Of a stretch of DNA of 64,000 nucleotides, positions 1 to 11,560 are shown piece after piece (within the stretch, counting starts at the first letter, position 1; each line of letters begins with the position of its first letter). The position numbers and the translations under genes were made by a program. Origin of the DNA: Hygrocybe punicea (taxonomy: Eukaryota; Basidiomycota; Agaricomycetes; Agaricales; Hygrophoraceae); contig OY744462.1 of NCBI GenBank assembly GCA_963556145.1, positions 4,278,001-4,342,000 of the forward strand. Reading direction: 5' to 3'. The notes under the pieces are model-generated. The model ran no database searches. It was not told where the DNA came from and saw only the letters and a program-made list of their open reading frames with translations.

Positions 1-1846
1 TGGGTTCTACCAGACAGGTCTGAATGTGTATTTTTGGGCCAGTCCAGAAGAATTCCGATGGTGGGGTCTGAAGAAGTTCATTCAGCTTTGGCACCAAATC
101 TGGCCAATTGTTTTGAAAATGTCGGCAGACCGCTGACTCGACAGCTTTCGCTGTGCAATGTGCTGGTGCCATCACAACCCCATCCTTGTCCCATTTATAC
201 CCAACAATCACAGCAGATAGTTCCAAAAGACTTCGTTGGAAAATGTAAGAGGGGCTGATCCAGTGGTCTTCCATGAAGACAACAAAATGTTCCGCAAACC
301 AGATTTGGAAACGTCTATATCTGCATTGTGCGATATTCTGTTCCTCACGAATTTCAGCCAATATGGTATGGTTGTAGGACGTCCTGTTGATGATATCAGC
401 AAGCTCGATCAGGTTTCCCACAATCACAAGGTCGAGGAAACCATCTTCAGTTCGATCTTGGGCATATGAGACTTGGTGAAGACAGTAGCTGTGCAGTGAG
501 CATTTTAATCTTCCGGAGTTTGTAAACATCGACCAAAGTAGTTCACATGATGATTCGTGGTTGCCTGTGAAGTACTCAATCCACATGGTGAGAAGCCGGC
601 GGAGAAATGTACGTGTCACATTATGCTCCGCGTTTGTGATGGTATGACTCATCACGAAAGTATGGATAATTTCATAACAGGTATCCCGTATAGTTGACGT
701 TGCATAGAGATAATGCCCATTGACAATGGAGTGCTCTACACCGAGGACATAATGCAGGGTGCACGGCCTCATGTAACTGTGTGTTTCAGCACACATCTCA
801 GTGGTCACAGATATATTCCCACTTACAGCACAGAACCCTTGGTGAGCAGTAATCCTTCTGCTTCCCACAAGCCTTTCCCACTATGTTTTCTCAGCTCCCA
901 CTCCTGAGGATAGGCCTTGTTAGTGGCAAGATTGCCAGCCTTGCAATCCCATTTGGCATCCCTTCGAGGCCTCATGAGGACCCAGTACTTTGCGCCAGTC
1001 CTGACAATAACCACCGTGCCAAAGCCATCATCATCTACATGTGTCCAAGAAATGGCACGAGCTGTCACCGCCGTTCCCCAAGCCAAATCGTCATTTAAAG
1101 GCTGCTCGCGGATAAACCCCGGTTGGCCCTGGGTTTCGTGCCAAGCAACCTCAGATGATGACAGGGACCTTTTCACGAATAGACAGGTAAATGACGTGTT
1201 TGATCTTTGAAACAAGGTTGCTCACCGAAATTTTGGAGGTGGGTCCAACGTCATATGACTCATGGGAAGGTCAAGGAAATTGAAAACCCTTTCGTTGTCA
1301 GGGTCAAGCGCAACCTGATATAATGTTTCCAATGCGCCAGGTTTGTTCATATTCTTGATGTCAGGCACCAATCGCAATTCAGCAACTAACAAAGGCACTT
1401 TAGTCGCTATGCCCAGACATCACTCCAGAAACAGACCTTGCACTGAACGAATGGACGACAAAGACCCCAATGTCTCCAAACCTTCCCTATCAAACTCCAC
1501 TGTTTCTACAGGGGAATTGAGCACAAGGATGTGACGATGATGAAAGATTCCTTGAATTGTTGCAGCATCCATCGACTTGAAGATGTTCCATTCCACCACG
1601 AACACACATGACGCATGAGGATCATACATTTTTTCTCTTTCACTAGGCAGCCGATGTGGAGGAACCCCATCAATGTAACTGGATCGGATCATTTCACATG
1701 TTTCCTGCAACAATGCATGTTCCACTTTTGCCTGTATCGTGCTTACCAGTTAACAATCAAATGGTACAAAATCAGACATCAACATACAACGATGGATGGT
1801 GAATGGTGCACATGCTCAACGGGTTTGTGTACAGCATCACCATCAT
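1..1846 (-). CDS. JmjC/cupin-like domain protein, 3' end beyond window
   Basis: This is a multi-exon minus-strand gene whose last visible exon (about 473 down to 1) stays open to the window edge. The middle exon (about 1167-823) reads SWTHVDDDGFGTVVIV followed by GAKYWVLMRPR. That matches the H-x-D metal-binding turn and following strand of the JmjC/cupin-like proteins that are abundant in Agaricomycetes. Upstream coding blocks lie at about 1725-1432 and 1366-1225. A donor at the 1225 end joins in frame to an acceptor before the SLSSSEVAW block. Known: JmjC-type proteins are Fe(II)/2-oxoglutarate enzymes, often acting on chromatin. Inferred: a transposon-linked regulator here, because it sits beside TET/JBP-like and KDZ genes. 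The second histidine of the metal site was not located with confidence. Exon borders are hand-called, and a non-catalytic cupin is possible. Confidence 0.55.
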
Positions 1847-2019
1847 ACATCGTGAGATGAACACCCTCTGATGCTCGCTTTATGAATCATCAGTGGGGTG
1901 GCACGTCATCGAACAACAAAAGACACACAATGGGTGCTGGATGGCTGAGCAAATCAGGTTCCCCATAATCCTATCAAAATATTCATTCATGACAAATGAG
2001 ACGATCTTGAATCACTTAC

Positions 2020-2553
2020 ATCTCCAGTAAGGTCAATGATCATGTTCACTTTCTCTGGCGCTTTCTTATAGTCGTCATTGTCATTGTCGTTGTCGTTGTC
2101 GTCATCTTCATCCTCAGGATCATCACATTTCTTGGACTTGGGATAACTTCTTGTCGACCAGCGAGTGGATCTTTTCTTCCTCCAATATGACCTCCCCGGC
2201 ATGACCACGACTTTCTCTTCCTTCTGGACTTTCTCTGCCTTCTGCTTCTCCTTGCCTTTCGAAGAGTCCCTGACCTTGTCCAACATTTTGGCCTGGCTTT
2301 GGGTCAACATAGAGCTCTGTCCATGTGAAGCAAGCTCCTTCAATGGTCCACCCCTCTTCTTCTTGTTAATTTTCAATTGAAGCAGTTCATCATCGCTGGA
2401 AAGAGGGTTGCCTGATGCAGGCTTGTCATTCTTGGCACTTTTTCCCTGTGGGCCTTTTTCTGCCTTAGGGTCTACTGGAACATTTTGTTTTGGTGCGACC
2501 GTAAGCTGACTAGCAGAGTTGGTCAGGTCCTCCACTTCCTTATCTTGCAACAT
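2020..2553 (-). CDS. Lysine-rich, acidic-tailed exon, probably N-terminal part of the JmjC-like gene
   Basis: This open exon of 178 codons encodes a charged, low-complexity protein. It has KEKQKAEKVQKEEK-type stretches around residues 95-115, a basic RRK/STRS patch, then an acidic run of about 18 D/E/N residues and the segment MIIDLTGD. It ends exactly at a GTAAGT donor (2019), so it must splice onward, and the next minus-strand coding belongs to the JmjC-like gene. No catalytic domain is visible. The composition fits a nuclear, chromatin-associated linker. An upstream exon at about 2690-2602 (MQELNVFLQEYDLLED) may be joined in frame. The link to the downstream gene is inferred from splice phase and strand. 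Confidence 0.45.
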
Positions 2554-2810
2554 CTGTTGTCAGTCCCAGTGATAAATGTAGAGACGGGCAGCGTATCTTA
2601 CTGTCAAAACAAAACCAACTAAAGTCCTGTTCTGTTCCCTGGACGCTGTCCTCCAACAAATCGTATTCTTGGAGGAATACATTCAGCTCCTGCATCGCCG
2701 AAGATCCTAAACATATTCTTGTAATGGCCCTTCAAAGCACCCTCTCCATTTGAGCAAGGAATGGAGGCCTTTCATTCCCCAAGGCAAACATGATCTTTTC
2801 CTTATGTCAA

Positions 2811-4155
2811 CTACATCCAAGCTGGCACAAATAATGGACTCACTGCCATGAGAGATGGCCGTGCATGAGCTTCATGATTGAAACGTCGTGGGAGAAGAGT
2901 AATTATGGGCGACAGTGTGAGGCTTAGGTGGAATAGATTTCTCATCTGATCATACATTAAACCTCTGAAAGACTTGGTGGTGAGGGAATTGACAAATGAG
3001 TCTTGCAATGGTAGATCAACACTCTTGGCCATCCTGAAACCATGTGGATTATTTATTTGCAGCAGGTGTAATGTGATTGTAATGCAATCCCAACCTCTGT
3101 AGCTTCTCCACCCATGATGTGAAGTCGCAGTCTACATATGAGTTGCCCTGTTTTTGTACAAAGTCTGACACACATAGAACATAGAACATACGTCACATAC
3201 CTGACCAAACCAAGTGAATGAGAATGCCAGAAGCTCTAGATTGAGGAGGATCTGGTTGACGTCAGAGAATTCAAGGTTGACAGATGCATGGTAAAGGATC
3301 CGGAGGCTCATTTCTACTTCTTTTTGGGCTGGTGTCAAGTGTGCTGGGAGAGCGACTGCAAAGATCGGGATGGTGTCCATACTGGACACCAATTTCTGCG
3401 GCACTGCGACGGCTGAAACACCCACCACTTCTTGATCTTGTTGCGTGATTAATAGACTTTTGCATGTCATATGAAGCTTCGTGATCGGCTTACTCCAGTC
3501 TCTGAGAAATTTGTAGAGCTTCAAGATGGTGTGCAAACGTCACCTCAAAATGCCTTCTCAAATGTGAATGGTCAACTCACCTTGGTCAACTTCTCGCTCA
3601 TCTGTGGTTTTGCTGATCTCCGAATTACTTTGAAACTTGGATGACGGGGCAGCCCAACAGCATCCATGAGCTTATCTAGCAGGGTATAGCGAAGGATTGA
3701 GTGAGCCGCTACAAGGAGGTCATTCCGGTACACAGTAGTCCACCTTGCCACATCACGCATCACAGAGCCATCAGCAGAGAGGTATTCTTGGATGATTTGG
3801 CCTTTACGTGAGATTTCACCTGTGGGATTCACATAATCCAATTGCTTTGCCAGGGCCTAGCAGACAAGTCGACTGTCAATGTTACAAGGTGAGAGATTTG
3901 ACGCACCATCACAGCCAAGGTGGACAGTGTGTTTCCTAGAGCAGACTGATTTCCAATTAAGGCTACAATAGCCTTCTCAAGTGAATCTTCAGCAAGAGGC
4001 ATGCCATTGACCCATGGGAAGTCCTGGAACACATTCATGCTTCGGAAATCACTGCCAGACATGACAGAGGCATGTAGAGAAGCGATTGACGGTGAAGAGG
4101 TGCATGCTGATGAGGACATTGGCAAAATGTTTAATTTGAGTGTATCTGAGAGCAA
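2811..4155 (-). CDS. Unrecognised minus-strand gene, several open exons
   Basis: Three or four adjoining minus-strand open blocks (4155-3880, 3860-3584, 3536-3132 and 3032-2811) read like ordinary coding sequence of one gene. The second block has a plausible GTGAGT donor after EKLTK at about 3583. The first contains an amphipathic stretch (GNTLSTLAVMVRQISHLV). I recognise no domain. Between the first and second blocks only about 29 bases separate the frames, too short for an intron, so either a frameshift has occurred or the gene is wrongly bounded. Its position, between the JmjC-like gene and the TET/JBP-like gene on the same strand, suggests membership of the same transposon-linked cluster. 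Confidence 0.33.
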
Positions 4156-4514
4156 TTTAAGAGAGGCTGAGGCTAGATGGTAGAGGTGCAGAAGGTAAAA
4201 AAAAATGACACATCAACTGTGATCACGTGTGCCCGTGTGACCACATCACGTGAATTGCCTGGTAAGTACACACTTAAGTACACATTTCGAATTGACAGAG
4301 TTGTCAATGTCACAGAGTTGTCAATGTAAAGCCAGGGAAATTCTCCGGACACTGTCTAGATATTTGTCAGCTGAAACTCATAGGTCTTTGTCATCTGTGA
4401 ATGAGGATAATGAGATTTAGTTCCACACAGAGGTTTCTGACTACAGTCATACAAAGCATGCAACGGTAGCTGTTGTACTTTCACATTAGGATGATATCTC
4501 CCTTGGCACTATAG

Positions 4515-5644
4515 CTAATTCCATCTCCATTCCTGTGATGCCCAAAACTCTGCATTCATCTCCCTTGCAAACACATTGTGTCGGCTCCAGGTGGGCTTGT
4601 CAATCTTGAGACGGTCATGTACCATGTTTTGCATATAATGCACCATGCATATTCTTTCACCGCCCTCCCATCTGCCTACACTGTGACTGAGAACCTTGCC
4701 ACAAATTTCAATGACGGTTCCTGGCGAATAAGAGAACGTAGCATCCAACTCAGGGATGGCTAGTTCCGCATTCGTATGTGTCCCACAACTCGCCAGCAAA
4801 TCATACCATTCTGGACACCCTCCAGCATCTCTGTGTCGAGGTGTAATCCTGTTAATGATAATGGCGATTCCAGTGTAAACAGATGTCCACTCCTTAGCAT
4901 TTTGTGTTTCCACATTCTTGATCATTTCGCCGTCCCGGATTTTCGTCACAGCCAGAAGGCCAGCTGTGTACAATGACTGATGGGTTAATGCAGTAATTGC
5001 GTTGAAGATCAGCTCGCTGGGTTCGATTGCAGCCATCCACATGGTGGCTTCAGTTGTGAGAAGAGTTGTCGACGTGATCAACCTATCGGTAAGTCGCTGA
5101 AAAAAACAGACGGTCAGCTCATGTAAATAAGACGACTAACTAAAGGTGTTACCTCTCTACCCTGAGCAAACCATGCTGTGGCAAAATCCACTGATCCTGG
5201 GTGAAATCGTGGGTTTGGAGGTGGAAAGAAAATGTTTGGATCTTTCTTCCATAGCGGATCTTTCCCTTTCTCAACCTTTTTGAGGGACTCAGAATAGGAT
5301 TCTTCCAGAATTTCGGTTATCATTTCAGCACTGACATTCAATTCCTCCTGTGTTGCAGTGGGTACTGTTAAAAACCATATTTCCTGGGGGGGCAAGTGAC
5401 TCACAATACGTCTTGGAGTTACAACATCAGGTAGATACCAGACCAAAATTGAACCACACGTGTCGATTACTGTTGCTGGTTCATTCACATGTCCGATGTG
5501 AATCTCCTGAAAAAACCTGAGTAGTTTTTCATTGTCAGCATCCGAAGTCTCCTTGATATTCTTCACTCGATTTGCCAGTCTATTCGCATCCAAGGGCACA
5601 AGTACTTTGCCGCAAGATGTCAGTCTAAATATGCCGACTTTCAT
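4515..5644 (-). CDS. TET/JBP-like 2-oxoglutarate, Fe(II)-dependent dioxygenase
   Basis: Two exons (5644-5153 and 5096-4515) join in frame across a 56-nt GT-AG intron with a polypyrimidine tract, giving about 357 aa. Exon 2 carries the double-stranded beta-helix core. NRITPRHRDAGG (H about residue 252, D about 254) is the H-x-D iron motif, followed by WYDLLASCGTHTNA and SPGTVIEICGKVLSH (distal His about 302), then EGGERICMVHYM, whose Arg is placed to bind 2-oxoglutarate. This layout matches fungal TET/JBP proteins. Known: the family oxidises 5-methylcytosine or thymine in DNA, and in mushrooms it is expanded together with KDZ transposons. All three metal ligands are present and no stop interrupts the model, so activity is plausible. 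Upstream exons may extend the N-terminus. Confidence 0.78.
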
Positions 5645-5655
5645 GGCAGCAACGT

Positions 5656-6130
5656 ACTAGGGTTCAAAATCGCGGCTGCCACAGTGAGGAGAACCCTCTC
5701 CAGTTCAGCTTCTGAGACCATTTCCGACTCTGAGAATGTTTCGGAATCTAGGGCTGAATCGCCCAAGACCTTGCTAACTGGAAGCTGATCCCTCAGCATC
5801 ATCAAACGCGACCTGCAAAATATGTAAGATATGACATTGAAGCAGCATGGATCTGACCTCAGCCGTTTGCATTCCTCTACAGGAGACTTCGGAGGGCACA
5901 TGCCCGACTTCCTATAATATGATGTAGTGTTTGAGAGGATTCTTCTCAGCCTCGTCCACATGTGTTTCTTTAGATTTGGAGCCAGACCACAATCCATTGT
6001 TTTCATGTTGACGGAAAGCGAGGTTTCCATTGCCTTGGATTGTGCATTCTTTGAGGGGATTCTGTCTGCATACATAATGGTTGAGAATTGAGATTGGTTG
6101 AGAATTCAGAACGACGGTTTCATTACACAT
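5656..6130 (-). CDS. Possible 5' exons of the TET/JBP-like gene
   Basis: A minus-strand reading frame from about 6075 contains a clear intron, with donor AG/GTCAGA after CKRLR (about 5862) and acceptor TTTTGCAG near 5816. It then continues SRLMMLRDQLPVSKV and an acidic SETFSESEMVSEAELER segment up to the start of the dioxygenase exon. It could be the N-terminal region of that protein or a separate small gene. No domain is recognised. The junction to the MKVGIF start of the next exon was not resolved. Confidence 0.33.
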
Positions 6131-6400
6131 GGTGGCCTTGAGGCGGTATAATTTAACATGGGGTTATGGTTAGAACTTTTAGCATTCAATAATTCGTTGC
6201 ATACAGCGATTTCAACAATTCACAGGCACAACTGACTGTGAAATAAAACACATAGAAAAAACCATCTCAATCCCAAGCAGATTCAGTTTATATGTATACA
6301 GAACATGCAAGTTTACTAGCTGATTGATACCTGTGCTGTTTTGTGAACGATAGAATAGTCAAAAGTACAATGAGACTTACTTGTCTTGATATCAACGAGG

Positions 6401-6866
6401 CTGCCAGGCCTGCTGCGAGCAGGTTGCCTGGCAAGGAAGTCCAGGGGATTCACCTGCCCTTTCCTTCCAGGTTGACCGGCGGCAGCAGGCACCCATATCA
6501 GGGGACTGGCCACCACCGGGTGGGCACGCACTGATGCCACAACTCGTGCCAATGGAGAAGTTGTCTGAAACAAGTAAAATTGTTAGCAAGGCTGTACCCC
6601 AACACAAAGCAGCTACAATGAAAGTGAATCACTACTACAAGACCACACATACCGCCTGGGAGTCAATGTGTCAACGCAGGCAATATTAAACTGCGAAGAC
6701 ACACCCCGTGGTTGTAACTGGGTACACCGCCAGGCCCACTGCAAGGAGGTTGCCTGGCAAGGAAATCAGGGGGATTCACCCACCCTTTCATTCCATTGAC
6801 CGGCAGCAGCAAGTGCCCATTTCTGAGGACCAGCCACCACTGGGTGGGCACGCACTGATGCCACAA
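6401..6866. repeat. Direct duplication of a ~140-bp segment
   Basis: Positions about 6401-6543 and 6728-6866 are two diverged copies in the same orientation. Both share the landmarks CAGGTTGCCTGGCAAGGAA (or GAGGTTGCC) and GGTGGGCACGCACTGATGCC. About 185 bp of unrelated sequence separates them. In both, the minus strand reads a similar Cys/Gly/Pro-rich peptide, so duplicated exon-like sequence is possible, but no splice structure convinced me. Confidence 0.6.
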
Positions 6867-6869
6867 TTA

Positions 6870-8199
6870 ATCCAGGTGGAAAACGTGTCAGAAAGCTGTA
6901 GAAGATCAAACGCAGTGACAAACAATCAGTTACTTACCAATATTCTAAATCGATGGAAGTCAGTGGAGACATAGCAAACCACTCACCATTTGGGTAGGAG
7001 AATGAGACATAATGCCAAATGCATAGCATCCCAGAATGCAGATTGTTGCCTGGTACAACAATCTTGCAGTGTGGGATGAACAATGATGAGGCAGAAAACA
7101 ACGAACAAGGGAAAAAATAATTCAACGAGCGCTTGTGATTGGTTGTATTTGTTCATGTGACAAATGCGGTTGTGATTCATCACATGAAGTGAATTCACTC
7201 ACACGATGTGGCCAAGTTTGGATGGTGACTCATCACTGTCCAAATTTATATACAGGCTGGGAATGTTGTAAATAGCACTGTTGTTGAGAAATGTAATTAG
7301 AACAATGTGAAAATTGTCAATATAATTCATAATCTGGCTAGGAACATTGTGAATGGCACTTTGTTACCAAGACATTTAATTACAGTGTCGCTTCCAAATA
7401 ATGTACATCAGTGCCTTGAATTCAACCGCATTTGTACATGGTGTGCTGAACAAGAACATTCAGAAATTGGACTGAAGATCAAAGGATGTAGCAGACCTGT
7501 AGCAAAACTAGTGGCTAGGTGAATGAAATATCCCATACACATACGAACATCTTCATCCACACCAAACATGGGTGGCCAACCTTCTTTCAGGAATGGCGTT
7601 TGTGCAGGGCCTGCGTCTTCCGATTGCATCATGCCTGGCCATCGGACAGAATAATGTTCTTGTTCGGTGGTGGCCGCATGAAAATATGCAAATAGATTTC
7701 AGGCACATCCCTACACAATCAAAAGTGGGTTCAGTATAATGTTCTACACAGATGGTGGGAAGCATTCAATGCCGTGAACATGAGCAGTTTCACCAGGCAG
7801 CATATCAACAAGAACCATCATAAATACGGCTTTGGAAAATTTCCTGGTACAGTGCCTTACCAAGGATAGAAGGGAGCTGTCATTTGCTGCAGTACAAGTG
7901 AACATTGAAATGCAGAAATATCGTAGTGTATTAGCCTCAAGAGAAATTACCTTGTGGAACGTTGATGTTGCGACTCAGGATGTGACAAAATAAGGTGAAT
8001 TCTGACGAAATAAAAACAAATGCTCAGGGTGGCGTTTGATTTCTAATCGCAAAGATAGGACAATGTCTACCAATGGAATAAGTAATCTCAGAGACGGTGT
8101 GCAATATGCAACGCTCAGTCATTTTCCCCACGTTGTTGAGCGTGTACAACGGTCATAGAAACGCCGTGACATCACGCATGTGACATCATGTCTGGCTGC
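6870..8199. other. Unassigned spacer between divergent gene halves
   Basis: I see only short open frames without splice sites or recognisable motifs. The left-hand genes are on the minus strand and the right-hand ones on the plus strand, so this spacer would include the divergent promoter region of the module. A GTGACATCA(C/T)GCATGTGACATCA motif at 8165-8188 recurs as a direct copy just outside the right end of the foldback element (about 10693-10716). Confidence 0.4.
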
Positions 8200-8220
8200 A
8201 CCTGACCTTCCCACACTACA

Positions 8221-8269
8221 AGCCTTATAATAGTGGTTGAACACGTGTCTCAACCACTATTATAAGGCT
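8221..8269. repeat. 49-bp near-perfect palindrome, left end of foldback element
   Basis: A 20-nt arm AGCCTTATAATAGTGGTTGA, a 9-nt loop and its exact reverse complement form a hairpin just inside the left terminus. The same structure recurs at the right end. Confidence 0.9.
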
Positions 8270-10611
8270 CTGAAGTCTTAAAACCGCCGATCCGGCCATA
8301 AATCAGTCTCCACCCTAGCCTCAGTATATAAGTCTTATTAGTAGTTATTAGTAGCATATACTAGTAATGTAGTAGTGTCCTAAATACAGTAATAACCCGT
8401 TCGGGAACGTCAGGTCCGGTCAGGAACAAGGGTGCTGATAGGCTTGGGCTTTCCCGTCACCATTGCCATGGCCCTGCCCATCACTCTCAGGCATACACGC
8501 TCATCGTCGTCGACGTTGAGCACAGCTATTTCACTATCCCGCCGTCTTTTCTTGCGGAATTTTTTACATATCATAGACATATACTTATAAATACTGTGTA
8601 TAGACTAATATACATGAAAATAAACGTAATAAAAGAGAAATAAAAGAAATAAAAAATAATCATACATGGGGCGCTGCCGATGAACAGGTGGGTACTCACC
8701 TTCGCGGAGGCGCCGGACTGGGTCTGGAATTGATAGCGAAGGGTGGTGGAGGGTGGGTGATGGGATGGAGGGACGCTGGGGGCCGGGGAAGGGTGCATGG
8801 AGAGGGGGGTGGCGATGGGTGGTGAGGAAAGGTCCGGGAAGCGAGGCGGATGGGGGAAGCGGAGAGGGGATGGATGGGGGAGGGCTCCCGGCCCCAAACG
8901 AGTAGCAGGAAGCAGTAAGTACATGGGGGAAAAGCAGGAGGGGGATGGCCCCTTTGCATTCCATCATCGATAAAAACAATGGGGATGTCATCTACGACGT
9001 CCCCATGGTCCCCGTAGTGGGTTTCGTGATCCAGATCACCGCCACCGTCAAGTCGCGCGAGGATGGCTGCACCACTGGTTGCGGTGGCGATATCTCAATG
9101 CCGCTGCCACCATTGACCACACCATTGCCGGTGGCGATATCTCAACGCCGCTGCCGCCATTGACCACACCATCGCCGGTGGCGACTCTCCACATCGCCCT
9201 CGTCGTCTCCGTCGCTGTGCACCAAGCCTGCCACCGCTAGTTTCGACGTTCGAGACCGTTGGTTGAAAAGGTCAGGCACACTCCTGAGTGGCTTTGAGGA
9301 TGTCCAGGGTGGTGGTCTCGGTGTGAATCATCGCCGTTGTCATCGTAGTCCTCGTTCCCATACTTTTTGAGGTGGTGGGGAGCAGGAGTGTGGCGAATGG
9401 GGGTGGTGATGGTGGTGGAAGGTTGAAAGCCATGTGATCACACACTTGCCTTTTGCTACCACCAACTCGTCTCCCAACTCGCCTCCCACCACGCTCCCAC
9501 TACCCACCACCTCAACAATGACGGAAACGAGGAGGAGGACAACAACAGCGATGATTCGCACCGAGACCACCACCCCGGATGTCCTCAAAGCCGCTCAGGA
9601 GCACGCCCAACCTTTTCAACCAATGGTCTCGAACGTCGAAACTAGCGGCGGCAGGCTTGGCGCACAGCGACGAAGACGACGAGGGCGATGTGGAGAGTCG
9701 CCCACGATGAAGGCGTCATCAACGGCGGTGGCGTTGTCAAGATATTACCACCACAACCATCAGTGCCACCACCCTCGCGCAACTCAATGGCGCGATCAAT
9801 CTGGACCGCGACAATCTGGACCGCGACAATGACAGCAGGGACCATGGGGACGTCGTAGATGACGTCTCCATTGGATTTATCCATGGTGGATCGTGGGGAG
9901 GGCCGTGGGGGGCCCCAAGGGCATAGGTGAGTACCCACCCCCCTCCTGCTTTTTCCCCACGTACTTACCCCTTCCCGCCGCTCGTTTGGGGCCAGGAGCC
10001 CTCCCCCATCCATTCCCTCTCCATTTCCCCCATCCGCCTCGCTTCCCAGCCCTTTCCTCGCCACCCATTGCCACCCCCCACTCCATGCACCCTTCCCCGG
10101 CCCCCAGCGTCCCTCCCTCCCATCACCCACCATACATCACCCTTCACCACCAAGTTTAGACCACATCCAGCGCCTTCACGAAGGTGAGTACCCACCGGTT
10201 CGTTGGCGGCGCCCCATGTATCATTTTTTATTATTTCTTTTATATCTCTTTTATTTTGGGTATTTCCATGTATATTAGTATATACAGCATGTAGAACAAT
10301 ATATCTATGATGTGTAAAAAATCCCGCAAGAAAAGACGGCAGGAGAGTGAAATAGTCGTGCTCAATGTCGACGACGACGAGCGCGCGTGCCAGTGAGTGA
10401 TGGGCGGGGCCATGGCAATGGTGATGGGAAAGTCCGAGCCCATCAGCGCCCTTGTTCCTGACCAGAACTGATGTTCCTGAACGGGTTATTGCCGTATTTA
10501 GGACACTACTACATTACTAGTATATGCTACTAATAACTACTAATAAGACTTATATACTGAAGCTAGGGTGGAGACTGATTTATGGCTGGATTGGCGGTTT
10601 TAAGACTTCAG

Positions 10612-10660
10612 AGCCTTATAATAGTGGTTGAGACACGTGTTCAACCACTATTATAAGGCT
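10612..10660. repeat. 49-bp near-perfect palindrome, right end of foldback element
   Basis: This is the inverted counterpart of the palindrome at 8221-8269, with the same 20-nt arms around a 9-nt loop containing CACGTG. It lies 21 bp inside the right terminus. Confidence 0.9.
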
Positions 10661-10681
10661 TGTAGTGTGGGAAGGTCAGGT

Positions 10682-11560
10682 GGACGTTTACACGTGACAT
10701 CATGCATGTGACATCACATGTGATGTCCAGTTTAGGCGTCACATGTGGACCAGACTCCGCATCACATGATGAAAAAGTGTCTCTTTTTTCAACCATCACG
10801 TGCATCTCCAAACAAAAATCTAATATGCCATCTCTTCATCTCCCTGTCCTTTTCACAGTCTCTGGTGGACACACCTACCACAAATCATTGGAAGGTGACA
10901 CATCCGTTGAATTTAAATGCAAAGGTTCATGGTAAATCATCGCATGCAGCATCCTAATCATCACTTACTGTGGTATACCAGTGTGTGTTGCATTCTGACG
11001 GATGACAGCTCTGCAACCATGCAACTTTTGGTTGAATGTGATGTTGTCAGTTGCCAGGTGATTGTTAGTCGTCAAGAGCCCACCCTTGATATTCACATAA
11101 TTTTGTAGGCCACAAAACCGAATGAAGAGCAGATACACGGCTTGATATTGCATGTGCTCGTGTCTCGACATATGGACAAATCCACCTGCATGTTTTTAGG
11201 CTGAAAGAACAATGGTACTCCACCATTTCCATGAGGTTGGATGTGACTCCAATTGATACTCAGAAATTGTGTCAAAACATCAAATTGGCATTTATTTCGA
11301 CAACGAGCACACATCCTGGATGACAGATATGTATGCAGATTTGCTCAGTTTGCTCACCAGCACACTGGGGGAAAGTAGCATCGAATATTTACAGTCAGTA
11401 TGACAAATTCATAATACCACAACTAATCTCTACTTCAACAGAAACGATGTCGACACCAACGGCCGATTTTTGCAGTTAAATGAAAGGCCAGATGTGGTCA
11501 TGTACATAACATAGCCATTGCCAGGCCCATCGCTCACTCAGGTGTTCTAGGGTTGAAAAC
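10682..11560. other. Mostly unassigned region upstream of the Ulp1-like gene
   Basis: No confident gene was found. A plus-strand open stretch at about 11230-11372 (containing NWHLFRQRAHILDDRYVC) may be a relic exon of the following protease gene, but stops on both sides and the absence of clear splice sites leave it unassigned. Confidence 0.3.

Larger units (their letters stand above)
8200..10681. mobile_element. Foldback-type element with ~1.2-kb inverted arms
   Basis: The left half, from ACCTGACCTTCCCACACTAC at 8200, is repeated in inverted order up to 10681. Matching landmarks are the 49-bp palindromes, the AGTATATAAGTCTTATTAG block, the GGAACAAGGGTGCTGAT/ATCAGCGCCCTTGTTCC blocks, the purine/pyrimidine-rich 8.70-8.99/9.88-10.19 kb blocks and the GTTTCGACGTTCGAGACC blocks. 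The axis lies near 9.44 kb, so almost the whole element is a long imperfect palindrome. Long proline/arginine-rich open frames inside come from skewed composition and do not look like genes. No transposase is encoded, so any movement would need help in trans. Clear target duplications were not found. Confidence 0.75.

Noticed and set aside
8571..10195. Proline- and arginine-rich frames in the foldback element
   Set aside because: Purine/pyrimidine-skewed sequence opens frames on both strands; mirrored copies occur in both arms with frame changes.
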